Shown: in pieces, positions 18,292-27,631 of the stretch
Layout: each line of letters begins with the position of its first letter
Position numbering within the stretch: position 1 is the first letter of the stretch
Origin: Tepidibacillus decaturensis
Lineage (GTDB): Bacteria; Bacillota; Bacilli; Tepidibacillales; Tepidibacillaceae
Assembly: GCF_001561915.1 (NCBI RefSeq)
Contig: NZ_LSKU01000001.1
Coordinates: forward strand, 408,311-464,345
DNA: 56,035 nt
Reading direction: 5' to 3'
The notes under the pieces: generated by a model
Seen by the model: the letters and a program-made list of their open reading frames with translations, nothing else
The model's database searches: none
What the model was told of the DNA's origin: nothing
Program-made: the position numbers and the translations under genes

Positions 18292-21200
18292 ATGGCAACT
18301 TCATCGTGCAGGTTTACTTAATTTTTGGTATTACGACGAGGAAGAGTTTCAATTTTCGGGAGGTAGATTACTTTTAAGAGGAAGTAATGGATCTGGGAAA
18401 TCCGTCACCATGCAAAGTTTACTCCCTGTATTATTAGACGGAAAGAAAAGTCCCGACCGTTTAGACCCATTTGGCTCGAAAGCAAGAAAGATGGAGGATT
18501 ACCTTCTTGGTGAAAAAGGGATCGTTGATCGCGATGAGAGAACAGGATACTTATATCTTGAATATAAGCGTCAGGATACGGAGCAATACTTGACAACTGG
18601 AATTGGCTTACGGGCTAAAAGACAAAGTAACATGGAATTCTGGGGATTTGTGATCTATGATAACCGCCGAATCGGACAGGATATACTCCTGTATAAGCTA
18701 GAAGCTGGAGAGAAGATTCCACTGACAAGAAGAGAATTAGAAAATAGATTAGAGAACGGTGGTAAGGTGGTTCGTACACAAAGAGAATATATGGAGTTGG
18801 TAAATAAATATATATTTGGTTTTGAAACATTAGATGCGTATGATGAATTGATTAAGTTACTCATTCAATTGCGTAGTCCCAAATTATCCAAAGAATTTAA
18901 GCCAACTGTCATTTATGATATCTTGAATGAATCTTTACCAGCCCTATCTGATGAAGAATTACGTCCATTATCTGATACAATCGAAAATATGGATCAAACC
19001 AAGCAACAATTAGATCAACTAATTCGAGACCAAAGATCCTTGAAACGCTTATGTAAAGAATATGATCAATATAACCAATTTGTTCTAGTAGAAAAAGCAA
19101 ATGGCGTATTGGTGGCTCATCGAGAGCAGGAAAATGTACGCAAAAAGAAAGCAGAATTGCAGCGTAGAATGAGTGAGTTAAAAGCTGAATTGGATTTGCA
19201 GAGTAGGAATTTGGAACAACTTGAGCGAGAAGAAGAAGTTCTAAAGGATGAAGAAAAGCAATTACGAGATCATGATGTATTTAAAGCTGAAGAGAAAAAA
19301 CAAGAATTACTAATAGCAGAAAAACAGATAGAATTCAAAAGAAAGCAAAAGGAACAAACCCTAGAAGAAAAAAAGCGTAAAGAAAGAGAGTTAAAAGATA
19401 AAATACGGATAGAAGCAGAAAAAGAGGAAAAAGCAGATCGCCTGATCCAGGAATCGCTTGAGGAATTGGAGTTTCTGGCGGAAGAGGCAGCCTTTTTCAA
19501 TCATCAGATTGCCGCTCCAGAATTTAAACGAAATTACCAAGGGGTTTATCAATTTGATTTATGGAAGAAAGAAGTTCATGATTATCAAGGAAAACTAGAT
19601 GAAATTCTTAAAATTCTTAGGGAGCATTCGATCATCAAAAAACGTTATCAAGAATTAGAAAAAGAGTTAGGAGAGGTTAATAAAGATCTTGATGATCAGC
19701 GGAGTAATGAACGGAAATGGGAGCAATATTTTGAAGAGGAGAGAGAGCGTTATTTAGAAGCTTTCCATATATGGCAACAGCAAAATAAACAGCTGGATTT
19801 GTCAGATAAGGATGTGCAAATGGTGGCCTCTCGAATTGGCCAAATCTATGACGAATATCCTTTAGAAGAAATTAAGGCTCCTATTGAAAAACGATATCGT
19901 GAAGTCTATCAAGTTCTCCAAAAAGAGAGCATTCAATTACAACAAAGAATCGAAACAAAGCAAAAAGAAATAGAACAGAAGAAAATAGAATTAAAAGAAT
20001 GGAAGGAAAAGAAAGATCCAGAACCAGAAAGACATTACGAAACAGTAGAAGCTAGACAACAACTTATGAAACAAAATATCCCTCACCTTCCTTTTTACTC
20101 GGCGGTAGAGTTTCATGACGAGGTGTCAATAACGCAACGAGAACGAATTGAAGCAGCGATTACAGAGATGGGTCTATTGGATGCATTGATTATTCCTGAA
20201 TCTTATTCAGTAGAACTCGTTCATGATCGAATCATTCGGCCAAACCCACAATTTTTTGGCTATACGTTAGCAGATCTTCTTTATCCAACACCGGTTGAGG
20301 GAATTGAGGTAACAGGAAAGGATATTGATCATGTATTAAGAAGTATTGTTATCGATGAAAAGGCTGATTCTCTCATTTCGATTAATGAAGAGGGTCGTTA
20401 TCAGATTGGACTGATTGAAGGACATGCCCCTGATCAGTCACAGGCAATCTATATTGGCAAAGAAGCTCGAAAACAATATCGGTTACAAGTGATTCAACGA
20501 ATTGAAGAGAAAATCAGTGCACTAGAAGAAGAGAAAATTCGAATGATACAGGAATCCCAACGATGGGAAATGAAACTTGCAACCTTAGAACGAGAATTTC
20601 TAGATTTTCCAGAAGATAAGGATGTAAAACATGTTTATGAAGAATTAGTAGAAACTAGACAAAAGATCAAATTACTTGCAGAGGAAGCAAAACGTAAGAA
20701 TGATCGTGTAAAACAAGAGCTTGAACAATTACAGAGGATCAAAAATCAATTACGAGAATTAACAGAGGAAATCAGCTTGCCTATTCAGGAAGAAGCATAT
20801 GAAACGGCAAGAACATCAATACTGAATTATCAACAGGAACTACGAGATTTAGAAAGTAATTATAAGGACTATCAACATAGTAAACAAAGCATCTTGCTAT
20901 ATCAACAAAACTTGGAAGAAATTCAGTTTGATATTGATGAATTAAAAGGAGAATTGAATCAAATTGAAGGAGAGATAAAGAAATATCATCTTCAGTTACA
21001 ACAAATTGAAGAACGTTTAGCAGAGTTAGGAGCCGAAGAAATACGGCAACTGATTGAAAATATTGTTCAACGATTAAAGCAAATTCCAATTCAGATCAAA
21101 GAATTGATCGCAAACATACAAGATATACGCAATCAAATCAATCATACTGAAGCAGAGATCAACAAAAAGGAATCAGAGGTTTTATTTGCAGAACAGCTCT

Positions 21201-22444
21201 TTCAAAAATGGTTAACCATTTTCACAGAGGATGATCGATTACAACTGGTGAATGTGATCGAGGATTCGTCTATTCGGTTAGAAGAAGAGCATATTGTGAG
21301 TCGTGCTAAACAAGTCTTAAATCAATATGGTACACTACTCCAAAACCTAGATCGCGAAAAAGTGAATCAACGATTAACAAACGTTTATTATCAAGAACAG
21401 AGTGTGCTCGTAGAATATCGTCTTACCCAAGATACGATCTTTGAGATCAATGAAGAGATAAGTATTGATGATGAAAACATCATCATGAAATGGGATCAAT
21501 TAAAACAGAAGGCAAGACGAATTCAACTGCTTATGGAGTATAATGGTAATCGTGTCAGTCCTTATTATGTTTTAACTCAAATCGATAAAGATATTGAATT
21601 GCAAAAAGTAATATTAAGTGAAAAAGATCGCGAATTATACGAAGAAATTATTTTAAATAGTGTAGGGAGAATCATTCGCGCTAGAATTAATCGGGCAGAA
21701 CAATGGGTGGAGAAAATTAACCGTTTAATGTCTGAAAGGGATACATCAAGTGGGTTGACCTTTTCCATTCGATGGAAACCTAAGACTGCGGATATAGAAG
21801 AAGAATTGGATACTAAAGATTTAGTTGATCTTCTTCGTCTTGATTCTAGACTATTAAAAGCAGAAGATATGAATCGTATCACCACCCATTTTCAATCTAA
21901 GATCACTCGTGCCAAAGAAGTACTTGAAGAAAAAGGTTATGGAGAAACCTTGCACCAAATGATTAAGGAGATGTTGGATTACCGCAAATGGTTTTCATTC
22001 ACTCTTTATTACAAAAGGGAAGGAGAACCAAAAAGAGAACTTACAAACAATGTCTTTTATACGTTTAGTGGAGGCGAAAAAGCTATGGCGATGTATATTC
22101 CGCTATTTTCTGCAGCTTATTCTAGGTATCTGGAAGCCCGTGATGACGCACCATATATCATCTCTTTAGATGAAGCCTTTGCAGGTGTGGATGAGAATAA
22201 TATTCGTGATATGTTTGATCTAGTAGAGAAACTAGGGTTTAATTATATCTTTAATTCACAAGCCTTATGGGGAGATTATGACACAGTATCTCAATTATCG
22301 ATCTGTGAATTAGTTAGACCGAAGAATGCATCTTATGTTACAGTTGTTCGCTACCACTGGGATGGTAGAAGATTGCAACTTTTGAAAAGCGAAGGGATTG
22401 AAGAAAATCGTCTGGATCAAGAAAAGATAAAGTATATGGTATAA
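18278..22444 (+). CDS. jetC: Wadjet type I SMC-like ATPase JetC (TIGR02680)
   Basis: A 1388-residue MukB/SbcC-like ATPase. Walker A is GSNGSGKS at residues 35-42. Long coiled-coil arms rich in Glu, Lys, Gln and Leu occupy roughly residues 260-620 and 740-1080, separated by a hinge-like globular part (MGLLDALIIPESYS near 635). The ABC signature FSGGEKAMAM lies near 1262 and Walker B IISLDEAFAGVDE near 1294. As in other SMC proteins the two nucleotide-binding halves meet to extrude DNA; Wadjet uses this to recognise small circular DNA. GTG 18278 follows GAGGAGGTAGGAG. The frame is intact over 4.2 kb, in contrast to many neighbours. Confidence 0.96.
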   Translation: MKGNKWQLHRAGLLNFWYYDEEEFQFSGGRLLLRGSNGSGKSVTMQSLLPVLLDGKKSPDRLDPFGSKARKMEDYLLGEKGIVDRDERTGYLYLEYKRQDTEQYLTTGIGLRAKRQSNMEFWGFVIYDNRRIGQDILLYKLEAGEKIPLTRRELENRLENGGKVVRTQREYMELVNKYIFGFETLDAYDELIKLLIQLRSPKLSKEFKPTVIYDILNESLPALSDEELRPLSDTIENMDQTKQQLDQLIRDQRSLKRLCKEYDQYNQFVLVEKANGVLVAHREQENVRKKKAELQRRMSELKAELDLQSRNLEQLEREEEVLKDEEKQLRDHDVFKAEEKKQELLIAEKQIEFKRKQKEQTLEEKKRKERELKDKIRIEAEKEEKADRLIQESLEELEFLAEEAAFFNHQIAAPEFKRNYQGVYQFDLWKKEVHDYQGKLDEILKILREHSIIKKRYQELEKELGEVNKDLDDQRSNERKWEQYFEEERERYLEAFHIWQQQNKQLDLSDKDVQMVASRIGQIYDEYPLEEIKAPIEKRYREVYQVLQKESIQLQQRIETKQKEIEQKKIELKEWKEKKDPEPERHYETVEARQQLMKQNIPHLPFYSAVEFHDEVSITQRERIEAAITEMGLLDALIIPESYSVELVHDRIIRPNPQFFGYTLADLLYPTPVEGIEVTGKDIDHVLRSIVIDEKADSLISINEEGRYQIGLIEGHAPDQSQAIYIGKEARKQYRLQVIQRIEEKISALEEEKIRMIQESQRWEMKLATLEREFLDFPEDKDVKHVYEELVETRQKIKLLAEEAKRKNDRVKQELEQLQRIKNQLRELTEEISLPIQEEAYETARTSILNYQQELRDLESNYKDYQHSKQSILLYQQNLEEIQFDIDELKGELNQIEGEIKKYHLQLQQIEERLAELGAEEIRQLIENIVQRLKQIPIQIKELIANIQDIRNQINHTEAEINKKESEVLFAEQLFQKWLTIFTEDDRLQLVNVIEDSSIRLEEEHIVSRAKQVLNQYGTLLQNLDREKVNQRLTNVYYQEQSVLVEYRLTQDTIFEINEEISIDDENIIMKWDQLKQKARRIQLLMEYNGNRVSPYYVLTQIDKDIELQKVILSEKDRELYEEIILNSVGRIIRARINRAEQWVEKINRLMSERDTSSGLTFSIRWKPKTADIEEELDTKDLVDLLRLDSRLLKAEDMNRITTHFQSKITRAKEVLEEKGYGETLHQMIKEMLDYRKWFSFTLYYKREGEPKRELTNNVFYTFSGGEKAMAMYIPLFSAAYSRYLEARDDAPYIISLDEAFAGVDENNIRDMFDLVEKLGFNYIFNSQALWGDYDTVSQLSICELVRPKNASYVTVVRYHWDGRRLQLLKSEGIEENRLDQEKIKYMV

Positions 22445-22471
22445 AAAGAAGTTTAAAAGGGGAAGTAATGC

Positions 22472-23842
22472 ATGGATAAGCTAAATCATTTAACCAGTGA
22501 AGCGGTAAAATACTTCAAACAGGAGAAAGGTTTTCAAACACTTTTTCAACTATTGATCAACAAATATAAGAGCCTAGGAAGAATTGGGGGAAAAGTTACC
22601 ATCGTCAATGTGAATGAACAGGAAAAAGAGGTACTTTCCTCTTTTTTTCGTAAGGACTTTTCCAAAGAGAAATCAATCACCATCGCATTTTCACAGTTTG
22701 AAAAGGCACTTGAAAGGACAAAGTTTGCAGGAGTTGATGTTAAGGATTTATTAGATGGTTACATTGGACATCCAATCATATCGCAGGCAGAAGAAAAAGA
22801 ACGCTATGAACGACTTAAAGCTAATTTTTTTGAGGAATTTAAACAACGATACAACGACCCACTTGCTCTAGGCTTTCTTCAACATATTCAAGAAAAGGGG
22901 AATGGCGTAAGAGGATTTCATCTTGCTTATGATAAAGATCGGGATTTATTTAAGAGTCAGTTGGAACAAGTGATAAAAGCCATTTCTATTTTAACGTTTC
23001 GTTTAGAGACAGATACTAGAACAAAAGACTATATTCGATTGCCTATCTTTGCCTACCAAGTGACACAAGATCCTCATGGTTTTGACCTGGATACAGATCA
23101 AGGTCGGTTTCTTATTGTGGCTTTACAATGGATTCGACAGTTGGAAGACCAAGATTATGAGATGGTAAGTTCGTTGACGGCTGAAGATGTTAGTGAATTG
23201 ATGCAATATTTTAGAATCATTCGCGATGATATATTGAATTTTGTCACTTGCACTGGTATTTTAGGTTTTTGCGATGATGGGACGCCAGAATCGTTATGGT
23301 GGGAGGCATTTAAGGGGAATCATGTTATGAATGTTGCATTAAGGGAATTGATTAAACTCCATTTCTTTATACCCGGTGTTACGTATCATTCAAGAAAAGC
23401 CAATGTTGTTTTTGTTGTTGAAAATTCTGGTGTTTTTTCGGCAATCATCGACCAATTACAATTACAAGAGTCTCCACCAATCATATGCACTCATGGGCAA
23501 TTTAAACTCGCTACCTTGATTTTACTAGATTACCTTGTTCAGAATGATGCTATTATTTATTACTCTGGAGATTATGACCCTGAGGGCCTTCAAATGGCTG
23601 AGAGATTAAAAAACCGGTACCCCGAACATGTCCAACTTTGGCATTATGAAGTTGATGAATATATGAAAGCAAAGTCAACCGTTGAATTATCTGATACGCG
23701 GCTTAAAAAATTAGAGACAATAACACTAAGTGAATTACTACCATTAAAAGAACAAATAAAGATAGAACGTAAAGCAGGGTATCAGGAAAAGTTAATTCCT
23801 AAACTAATAGAAGATATAGAAAAGATGATGGAAGAGTGTTAA
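22472..23842 (+). CDS. jetD: Wadjet type I nuclease JetD (TIGR02679, Toprim-like)
   Basis: A 456-residue protein with a C-terminal Toprim-like DUF2399 domain: FVVENSGVFSAI (metal-binding Glu) near residue 310 and YYSGDYDPEGLQMA (paired Asp) near 367. JetD cleaves the plasmid after JetABC has looped it. GGGGAAG precedes ATG 22472, 27 bases after jetC. It completes the four-gene system; no transposase or integrase adjoins it. Confidence 0.94.
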   Translation: MDKLNHLTSEAVKYFKQEKGFQTLFQLLINKYKSLGRIGGKVTIVNVNEQEKEVLSSFFRKDFSKEKSITIAFSQFEKALERTKFAGVDVKDLLDGYIGHPIISQAEEKERYERLKANFFEEFKQRYNDPLALGFLQHIQEKGNGVRGFHLAYDKDRDLFKSQLEQVIKAISILTFRLETDTRTKDYIRLPIFAYQVTQDPHGFDLDTDQGRFLIVALQWIRQLEDQDYEMVSSLTAEDVSELMQYFRIIRDDILNFVTCTGILGFCDDGTPESLWWEAFKGNHVMNVALRELIKLHFFIPGVTYHSRKANVVFVVENSGVFSAIIDQLQLQESPPIICTHGQFKLATLILLDYLVQNDAIIYYSGDYDPEGLQMAERLKNRYPEHVQLWHYEVDEYMKAKSTVELSDTRLKKLETITLSELLPLKEQIKIERKAGYQEKLIPKLIEDIEKMMEEC

Positions 23843-23878
23843 TACTAGTGGAGATTTTGTGTGTAGGAAATATTTAAG

Positions 23879-24034
23879 GAGATACTCAATCGCTTTGATC
23901 ACATTGAGAACCAACTGAATGGTTTTGACGTGGAACTAACGTTTTAAGAGGATATTATGAATTTCCTCTCCAAAAATAGTTAACTATTTAGACACAATAT
24001 TGACATAGACATGACTAAATTAGAAAGATTATAA
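23879..24034 (+). pseudogene. Decayed coding remnant downstream of jetD
   Basis: One frame reads EILNRFDHIENQLNGFDVEL, a stop, then EDIMNFLSKNS, a stop, then LFRHNIDIDMTKLERL. The composition is that of a helical or coiled-coil protein, but two in-frame stops and no start argue that it is dead. Identity unknown. The rest of 23843-24165 holds the copper-operon promoter region and no other gene I can support. Confidence 0.25.
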
Positions 24035-24065
24035 TTTATAATATACTACACGGGGGTATGGGTAT
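24006..24065 (+). promoter_or_regulatory. Promoter and CsoR-type operator ahead of the glutaredoxin gene
   Basis: TAGACA (24006-24011) and TATAAT (24030-24035) are 18 bases apart; a second TATAAT lies at 24037-24042. Directly after the -10 lies ATACTACACGGGGGTATG (24043-24060), continuing GGTAT. It closely resembles the G-rich pseudo-palindrome that B. subtilis CsoR binds upstream of copZA. Its position would block the promoter when copper is low. Confidence 0.65.
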
Positions 24066-24165
24066 AATTTGTGATGGATTTTTGTTTAGAGAAAATATTG
24101 ATTTGGACAAATTAAAAAAGAATTAAAATTGAATTAGGATTTATGGGTTTGAGGGGGTGATATGG

Positions 24166-24441
24166 ATGGAAAATATTACATTAGAACTATTTACAAGGCC
24201 AACATGAATAGATTGTCAAGCGGCGAAAGAGTTTCTTTCCCAACACAATATTGACTATGTAGAACATGATCTTAGTATTCATCCTGAAAGGGAGGATCTA
24301 CTAAAAGAGGTTTCTGGTACAAGAATTGTTCCTACCTTTGTTTTTCAACAACCCGGTTTATTTGGCCTTTTTAAAAAGAAAAAAATACTTATTGGTTTTG
24401 AAGTGAACGAAAAAGAAATAAAGAAATTACTTTTAGGATAG
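24166..24441 (+). CDS. Glutaredoxin-like protein with in-frame TGA at the catalytic position (candidate selenoprotein)
   Basis: A 91-codon thioredoxin-fold protein. Reading from ATG 24166 (GAGGGGG site 8 bases ahead) gives MENITLELFTRPT, then TGA at 24205-24207, then IDCQAAKEFLSQHNIDYVEH and, later, GTRIVPTFVF with the cis-proline. In the related NrdH/YruB-like glutaredoxins the motif reads TRPTCxDCQAAK, so the TGA replaces exactly the nucleophilic first Cys of CxxC. A hairpin begins 14 bases after the TGA. Coding character continues undisturbed to TAG 24439-24441. I infer selenocysteine: a UxxC redox protein. Alternatives are a point mutation or base-call error at a TGC/TGT codon. It is transcribed from a CsoR-type promoter and precedes csoR, copA and copZ, suggesting a role in copper-linked thiol redox. 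Confidence 0.7.
24222..24241 (+). promoter_or_regulatory. Candidate bacterial SECIS hairpin
   Basis: GG, a bulged C, then GAAAGA pair with TCTTTC and CC around a GTT loop (24231-24233). There are 23 bases between the TGA and the loop G. Bacterial SECIS elements lie within the coding sequence just 3' of the UGA with a G in the first loop positions at about this distance, so geometry fits. A hairpin this small can also occur by chance. Confidence 0.5.
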
Positions 24442-24460
24442 ATTTTCCATTTGAGTTAAC

Positions 24461-24517
24461 TTTACACCCTTCAATAGATACGGTATAATTTAATACATAA
24501 AGGGGGTAGGGGTATGG
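24461..24517 (+). promoter_or_regulatory. csoR promoter with second CsoR-type operator
   Basis: TTTACA (24461-24466) and TATAAT (24484-24489) are exactly 17 bases apart. ATACATAAAGGGGGTAGGGG (24493-24512) follows and overlaps the csoR ribosome binding site, with GTATGG reaching the start codon. It resembles the upstream operator, implying autoregulation. Confidence 0.65.
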
Positions 24518-24804
24518 AAAACTTAAATGAGCATATGCACCCAAATGAGATGAATCAAAAAATTCTTCAACGTTTAAAACGAATCGAGGGACAAGTGCGT
24601 GGTATTCACAAGATGGTAGAAGATGATCGTTATTGTGTAGATGTCTTAATTCAAATTGCAGCTGTACGTGCTGCTTTAGACAAAGTTGGATTATCCTTAT
24701 TAGAGAGACATACACACGGATGCGTCCAAAAGGCAATTAAATCTGGTAATGGTGATCCTGCGATTGATGAATTGATGGATGTTATTAAATTGTTTATTAA
24801 ATAG
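24514..24804 (+). CDS. csoR: Copper-sensing transcriptional repressor CsoR
   Basis: A 96-residue all-helical DUF156 repressor. The Cu(I) ligands Cys-His-Cys are present: Cys in DDRYCVDVL near residue 46, then His and Cys in [12 protein letters not shown] near residues 71 and 75. The [15 protein letters not shown] helix carries the conserved DNA-binding basic residues. CsoR represses copper efflux genes and releases DNA on binding Cu(I). The start at 24514 is set by AAAGGGGGTAGGGG, which also forms part of the operator. It is transcribed with copA 28 bases downstream. Confidence 0.95.
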   Translation: MENLNEHMHPNEMNQKILQRLKRIEGQVRGIHKMVEDDRYCVDVLIQIAAVRAALDKVGLSLLERHTHGCVQKAIKSGNGDPAIDELMDVIKLFIK

Positions 24805-24832
24805 ATAGATAGTCATCAAAGGAGTGAGTAAA

Positions 24833-27043
24833 ATGGTGACGGAAGCAAAGGATCTTGGCTATGGTGTAGCAAAGGAAAAAGTAGAATTAGATCTAATTGG
24901 AATGACTTGTGCTGCATGTTCCTCACGAATCGAAAAGGGATTAAATAAAATACCAGGTGTTTACTCTGCTACAGTCAACCTGGCGCTGGAAAGAGCAGTT
25001 GTCGAATACAATGCTGAAGAAGTAGATGTGGATGATTTTATAAAGAAAGTTAGGGACTTAGGATATGATGGAAAAGTTCATGAGGATGAAGTGGATCAAC
25101 AATCTGCTAAGGATAAAGAATTAAGTAAAAAGAGAACCAAGTTGATCATTTCTTCTCTCTTATCCCTTCCCCTATTATGGAGTATGTTGGGTCATTTTGG
25201 GGTTATGTATTTGGTGCCAGAAATCATCATGAACCCATGGTTTCAACTTCTTTTAGCAACACCAGTTCAATTCTATATTGGTTATCAATTCTATCATGGT
25301 GCTTATTCTGCTTTGAAAAATGGTAGTGCTAATATGGATGTCCTTGTTGCATTAGGAACATCTGCTGCTTACTTTTATAGTATTTATGGAATAATTATAG
25401 GCACTCATCAACTTTATTTTGAAACGAGTGCAGTCCTGATTACGCTCGTTTTATTTGGTAAATATTTAGAAGCCTTAGCGAAAGGTCGAACATCTGATGC
25501 GATTAAAAAATTGATGAGCTTACAAGCAAAGACTGCGATGGTTGAAAGAAACGGAGAACCGATTGAAGTTCCAATTAAAGAAGTGGTAAAAGGAGATATC
25601 ATCATTGTTCGCCCTGGGGAAAAAATCCCTGTTGATGGTGAAATTATCGAGGGCTATTCGTCTGTTGATGAATCCATGATTACAGGGGAAAGTATTCCAG
25701 TCGATAAGAAAGTTGGCGATATTGTCATTGGGGCTACAATCAATAAGCATGGTTCTTTTAAGTTTAAAGCGATAAAGGTTGGGAAAGATACAGCCTTAGC
25801 ACAAATTATTAAAGCGGTAGAACAAGCCAATAGTACGAAAGCACCCATTCAACGGATGGCTGATGTGATTTCGGGGATATTCGTGCCGATTGTTGTGGCC
25901 ATCGCTATTTTAACCTTCTTAGGTTATTACTTCTGGCTAGATCCTAACAATTTTGAACATGCCTTAGTGAATGCGATAGCCGTTCTCGTTATTGCTTGTC
26001 CATGTGCATTAGGTTTAGCAACACCAACTTCTATTATGGTTGGGACCGGTAAAGCAGCTGAACATGGGATTCTTTTCAAAGGTGGAGAACACTTAGAAAA
26101 CACTAAAAAAATCAATGCGATTGTATTAGATAAAACAGGCACCATTACCAAAGGGGAGCCTGAATTAACAGATTATATTGCGATTGATGCAAGTGAACAG
26201 GAATTATTACAATATGCTGGTTCCATTGAAAAAACGTCTGAACATCCGATTGGTAAGGCAATTGCTAAAGGCGTAGAAGAAAAAGGAATCGACTTGCTTC
26301 AAGTCAAAGATTTTGAGATTCTTCCTGGCAAAGGTTTAAAAGCAAAAGTGAACGATACGATGGTTTATGTGGGAACACGTAAATTAGTAAGAGAAATTGG
26401 ACTTGATCCAGCAGCTATTGAAGAAAAAATGGCTCAATTAGAAGCACAAGGGAAAACAGTTGTTTTAGTTGCTACTCCTGATAAATTATTAGGAATCCTT
26501 GCAGTGGCTGATACGGTAAAAGCTGACTCAAAAGAAGCCATTGCCAAATTAAAAGAAATGGGTATCAAAGTCGTGATGATTACCGGGGATAATCAACGTA
26601 CCGCAAAAAGTATAGCTCAAGAAGTGGGTGTTGATGAAGTTCGTGCAGAAGTAATGCCTGAAGATAAGGCAAAAGAAGTTGAATCCTTAAAAACTCAAGG
26701 ATATACAGTTGCCATGGTTGGCGATGGCATCAATGATGCTCCAGCATTAGCTACTGCAGATGTAGGGATGGCAATTGGAACTGGAACAGATATTGCGATT
26801 GAAGCAGCCGATGTTACCTTAATTGGTGGGAGCTTAAAAGGGGTTGCAGATGCAATCTATATTAGTAAACAGACCTTAAAAAATATTAAGCAGAATCTAT
26901 TTGCTTCTTTATTCTACAATTCAATTAGTATTCCAGTAGCAATGGCAGGTCTATTAGCACCTTGGATTGCAGGAGCTGCGATGGCAATGAGTTCTGTCTC
27001 AGTCGTTCTTAACTCCTTACGATTAAAAAATATTAAATTTTAA
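24833..27043 (+). CDS. copA: Copper-exporting P1B-type ATPase CopA
   Basis: A 736-residue Cu(I) efflux pump of the cytoplasmic membrane. In order: one heavy-metal-associated domain with [15 protein letters not shown] (residues about 23-37), the membrane region with [12 protein letters not shown] near 390, phosphorylation site [11 protein letters not shown] near 433, nucleotide-binding SEHPIGKAI, hinge [16 protein letters not shown], and the C-terminal [14 protein letters not shown] that completes the copper site. ATG 24833 follows AAAGGAG by 8 bases; an upstream GTG (24824) overlaps that site. The N-terminus [18 protein letters not shown] resembles the tail of a lost first HMA domain, since B. 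subtilis CopA has two. Confidence 0.95.
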   Translation: MVTEAKDLGYGVAKEKVELDLIGMTCAACSSRIEKGLNKIPGVYSATVNLALERAVVEYNAEEVDVDDFIKKVRDLGYDGKVHEDEVDQQSAKDKELSKKRTKLIISSLLSLPLLWSMLGHFGVMYLVPEIIMNPWFQLLLATPVQFYIGYQFYHGAYSALKNGSANMDVLVALGTSAAYFYSIYGIIIGTHQLYFETSAVLITLVLFGKYLEALAKGRTSDAIKKLMSLQAKTAMVERNGEPIEVPIKEVVKGDIIIVRPGEKIPVDGEIIEGYSSVDESMITGESIPVDKKVGDIVIGATINKHGSFKFKAIKVGKDTALAQIIKAVEQANSTKAPIQRMADVISGIFVPIVVAIAILTFLGYYFWLDPNNFEHALVNAIAVLVIACPCALGLATPTSIMVGTGKAAEHGILFKGGEHLENTKKINAIVLDKTGTITKGEPELTDYIAIDASEQELLQYAGSIEKTSEHPIGKAIAKGVEEKGIDLLQVKDFEILPGKGLKAKVNDTMVYVGTRKLVREIGLDPAAIEEKMAQLEAQGKTVVLVATPDKLLGILAVADTVKADSKEAIAKLKEMGIKVVMITGDNQRTAKSIAQEVGVDEVRAEVMPEDKAKEVESLKTQGYTVAMVGDGINDAPALATADVGMAIGTGTDIAIEAADVTLIGGSLKGVADAIYISKQTLKNIKQNLFASLFYNSISIPVAMAGLLAPWIAGAAMAMSSVSVVLNSLRLKNIKF

Positions 27044-27123
27044 AAAAACAAAGTTATTGACTATTGTTTGTTACCCTAACAAGGGTTTCATATAATCATT
27101 CATCTATAATGGAGGGATTTTAA

Positions 27124-27330
27124 ATGGAAAAAGTAATTAAAGTAGAAGGTATGACATGTAATCATTGCAAAATGGCGGTAGAAGGGGCACTAAAAAAATT
27201 AGCAGGTGTCTCCAATGCGGTTGTTAGTCTTGAGAACAAAAATGTAACGGTTTCTTTCGATGAGGGAAAAGTAACTTTTGAACAAATGAAAGAAGCGATC
27301 GAAGACCAAGGCTATGATGTTGTTGCATAA
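27124..27330 (+). CDS. copZ: Copper chaperone CopZ
   Basis: A 68-residue soluble ferredoxin-fold HMA protein, VEGMTCNHCKMAVEGAL, in which the two Cys bind Cu(I) for delivery to CopA. GGAGGG stands 9 bases before ATG 27124. It follows copA by 80 bases; in B. subtilis copZ precedes copA, so the order is reversed here. Confidence 0.95.
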   Translation: MEKVIKVEGMTCNHCKMAVEGALKKLAGVSNAVVSLENKNVTVSFDEGKVTFEQMKEAIEDQGYDVVA

Positions 27331-27424
27331 TTAGAATAATCATGAAAAAACTTTTTGATTGTAGCACATTAATGGATTGACGATTTTCTATGAATCACAG
27401 TATGATCAATTACATATTATCACG

Positions 27425-27566
27425 TTCTTATCCAGAGTGGTGGAGGGACTGGCCCAATGAAACCCGGCAACCGATTTGTATGATACGGTGCTAATTCCAG
27501 CAGAACAATTTGTTCTGAAAGATAAGAAGAGTTATCTTAACACCTCTTCTTATGAGGTGTTTTTTC
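27425..27566 (+). promoter_or_regulatory. SAM-I (S-box) riboswitch with terminator
   Basis: The aptamer starts TTCTTATCCAGAGTGGTGGA and carries the invariant core GGGACTGGCCCAATGAAACC plus CGGCAACC, then GGTGCTAATTCCAGC and the closing strand AGATAAGAAGAG (to 27531). The expression platform is AACACCTC (27539-27546) pairing with GAGGTGTT (27554-27561) and a T tail to 27566. SAM binding should terminate transcription, so the operon is induced when methionine/SAM is scarce. It controls the ABC transporter and YeeE genes that follow. Confidence 0.96.
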
Positions 27567-27631
27567 TTGCAATATGCAAGGACAATCCTGACTAAATTAG
27601 TCAAGTTTATACGTTAAAGGGGGAAATGGAA

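Noticed and set aside
18405-21885. Open frames antisense to jetC
   Set aside because: Composition mirrors the Glu/Lys-rich coiled coil on the other strand (Ser/Phe/Leu-rich); no independent gene signals.
24205-24207. TGA as one of the frameshift-type sequencing errors
   Set aside because: The frame is the same on both sides of the TGA, so an indel cannot explain it. A substitution is still possible and is noted in the finding.
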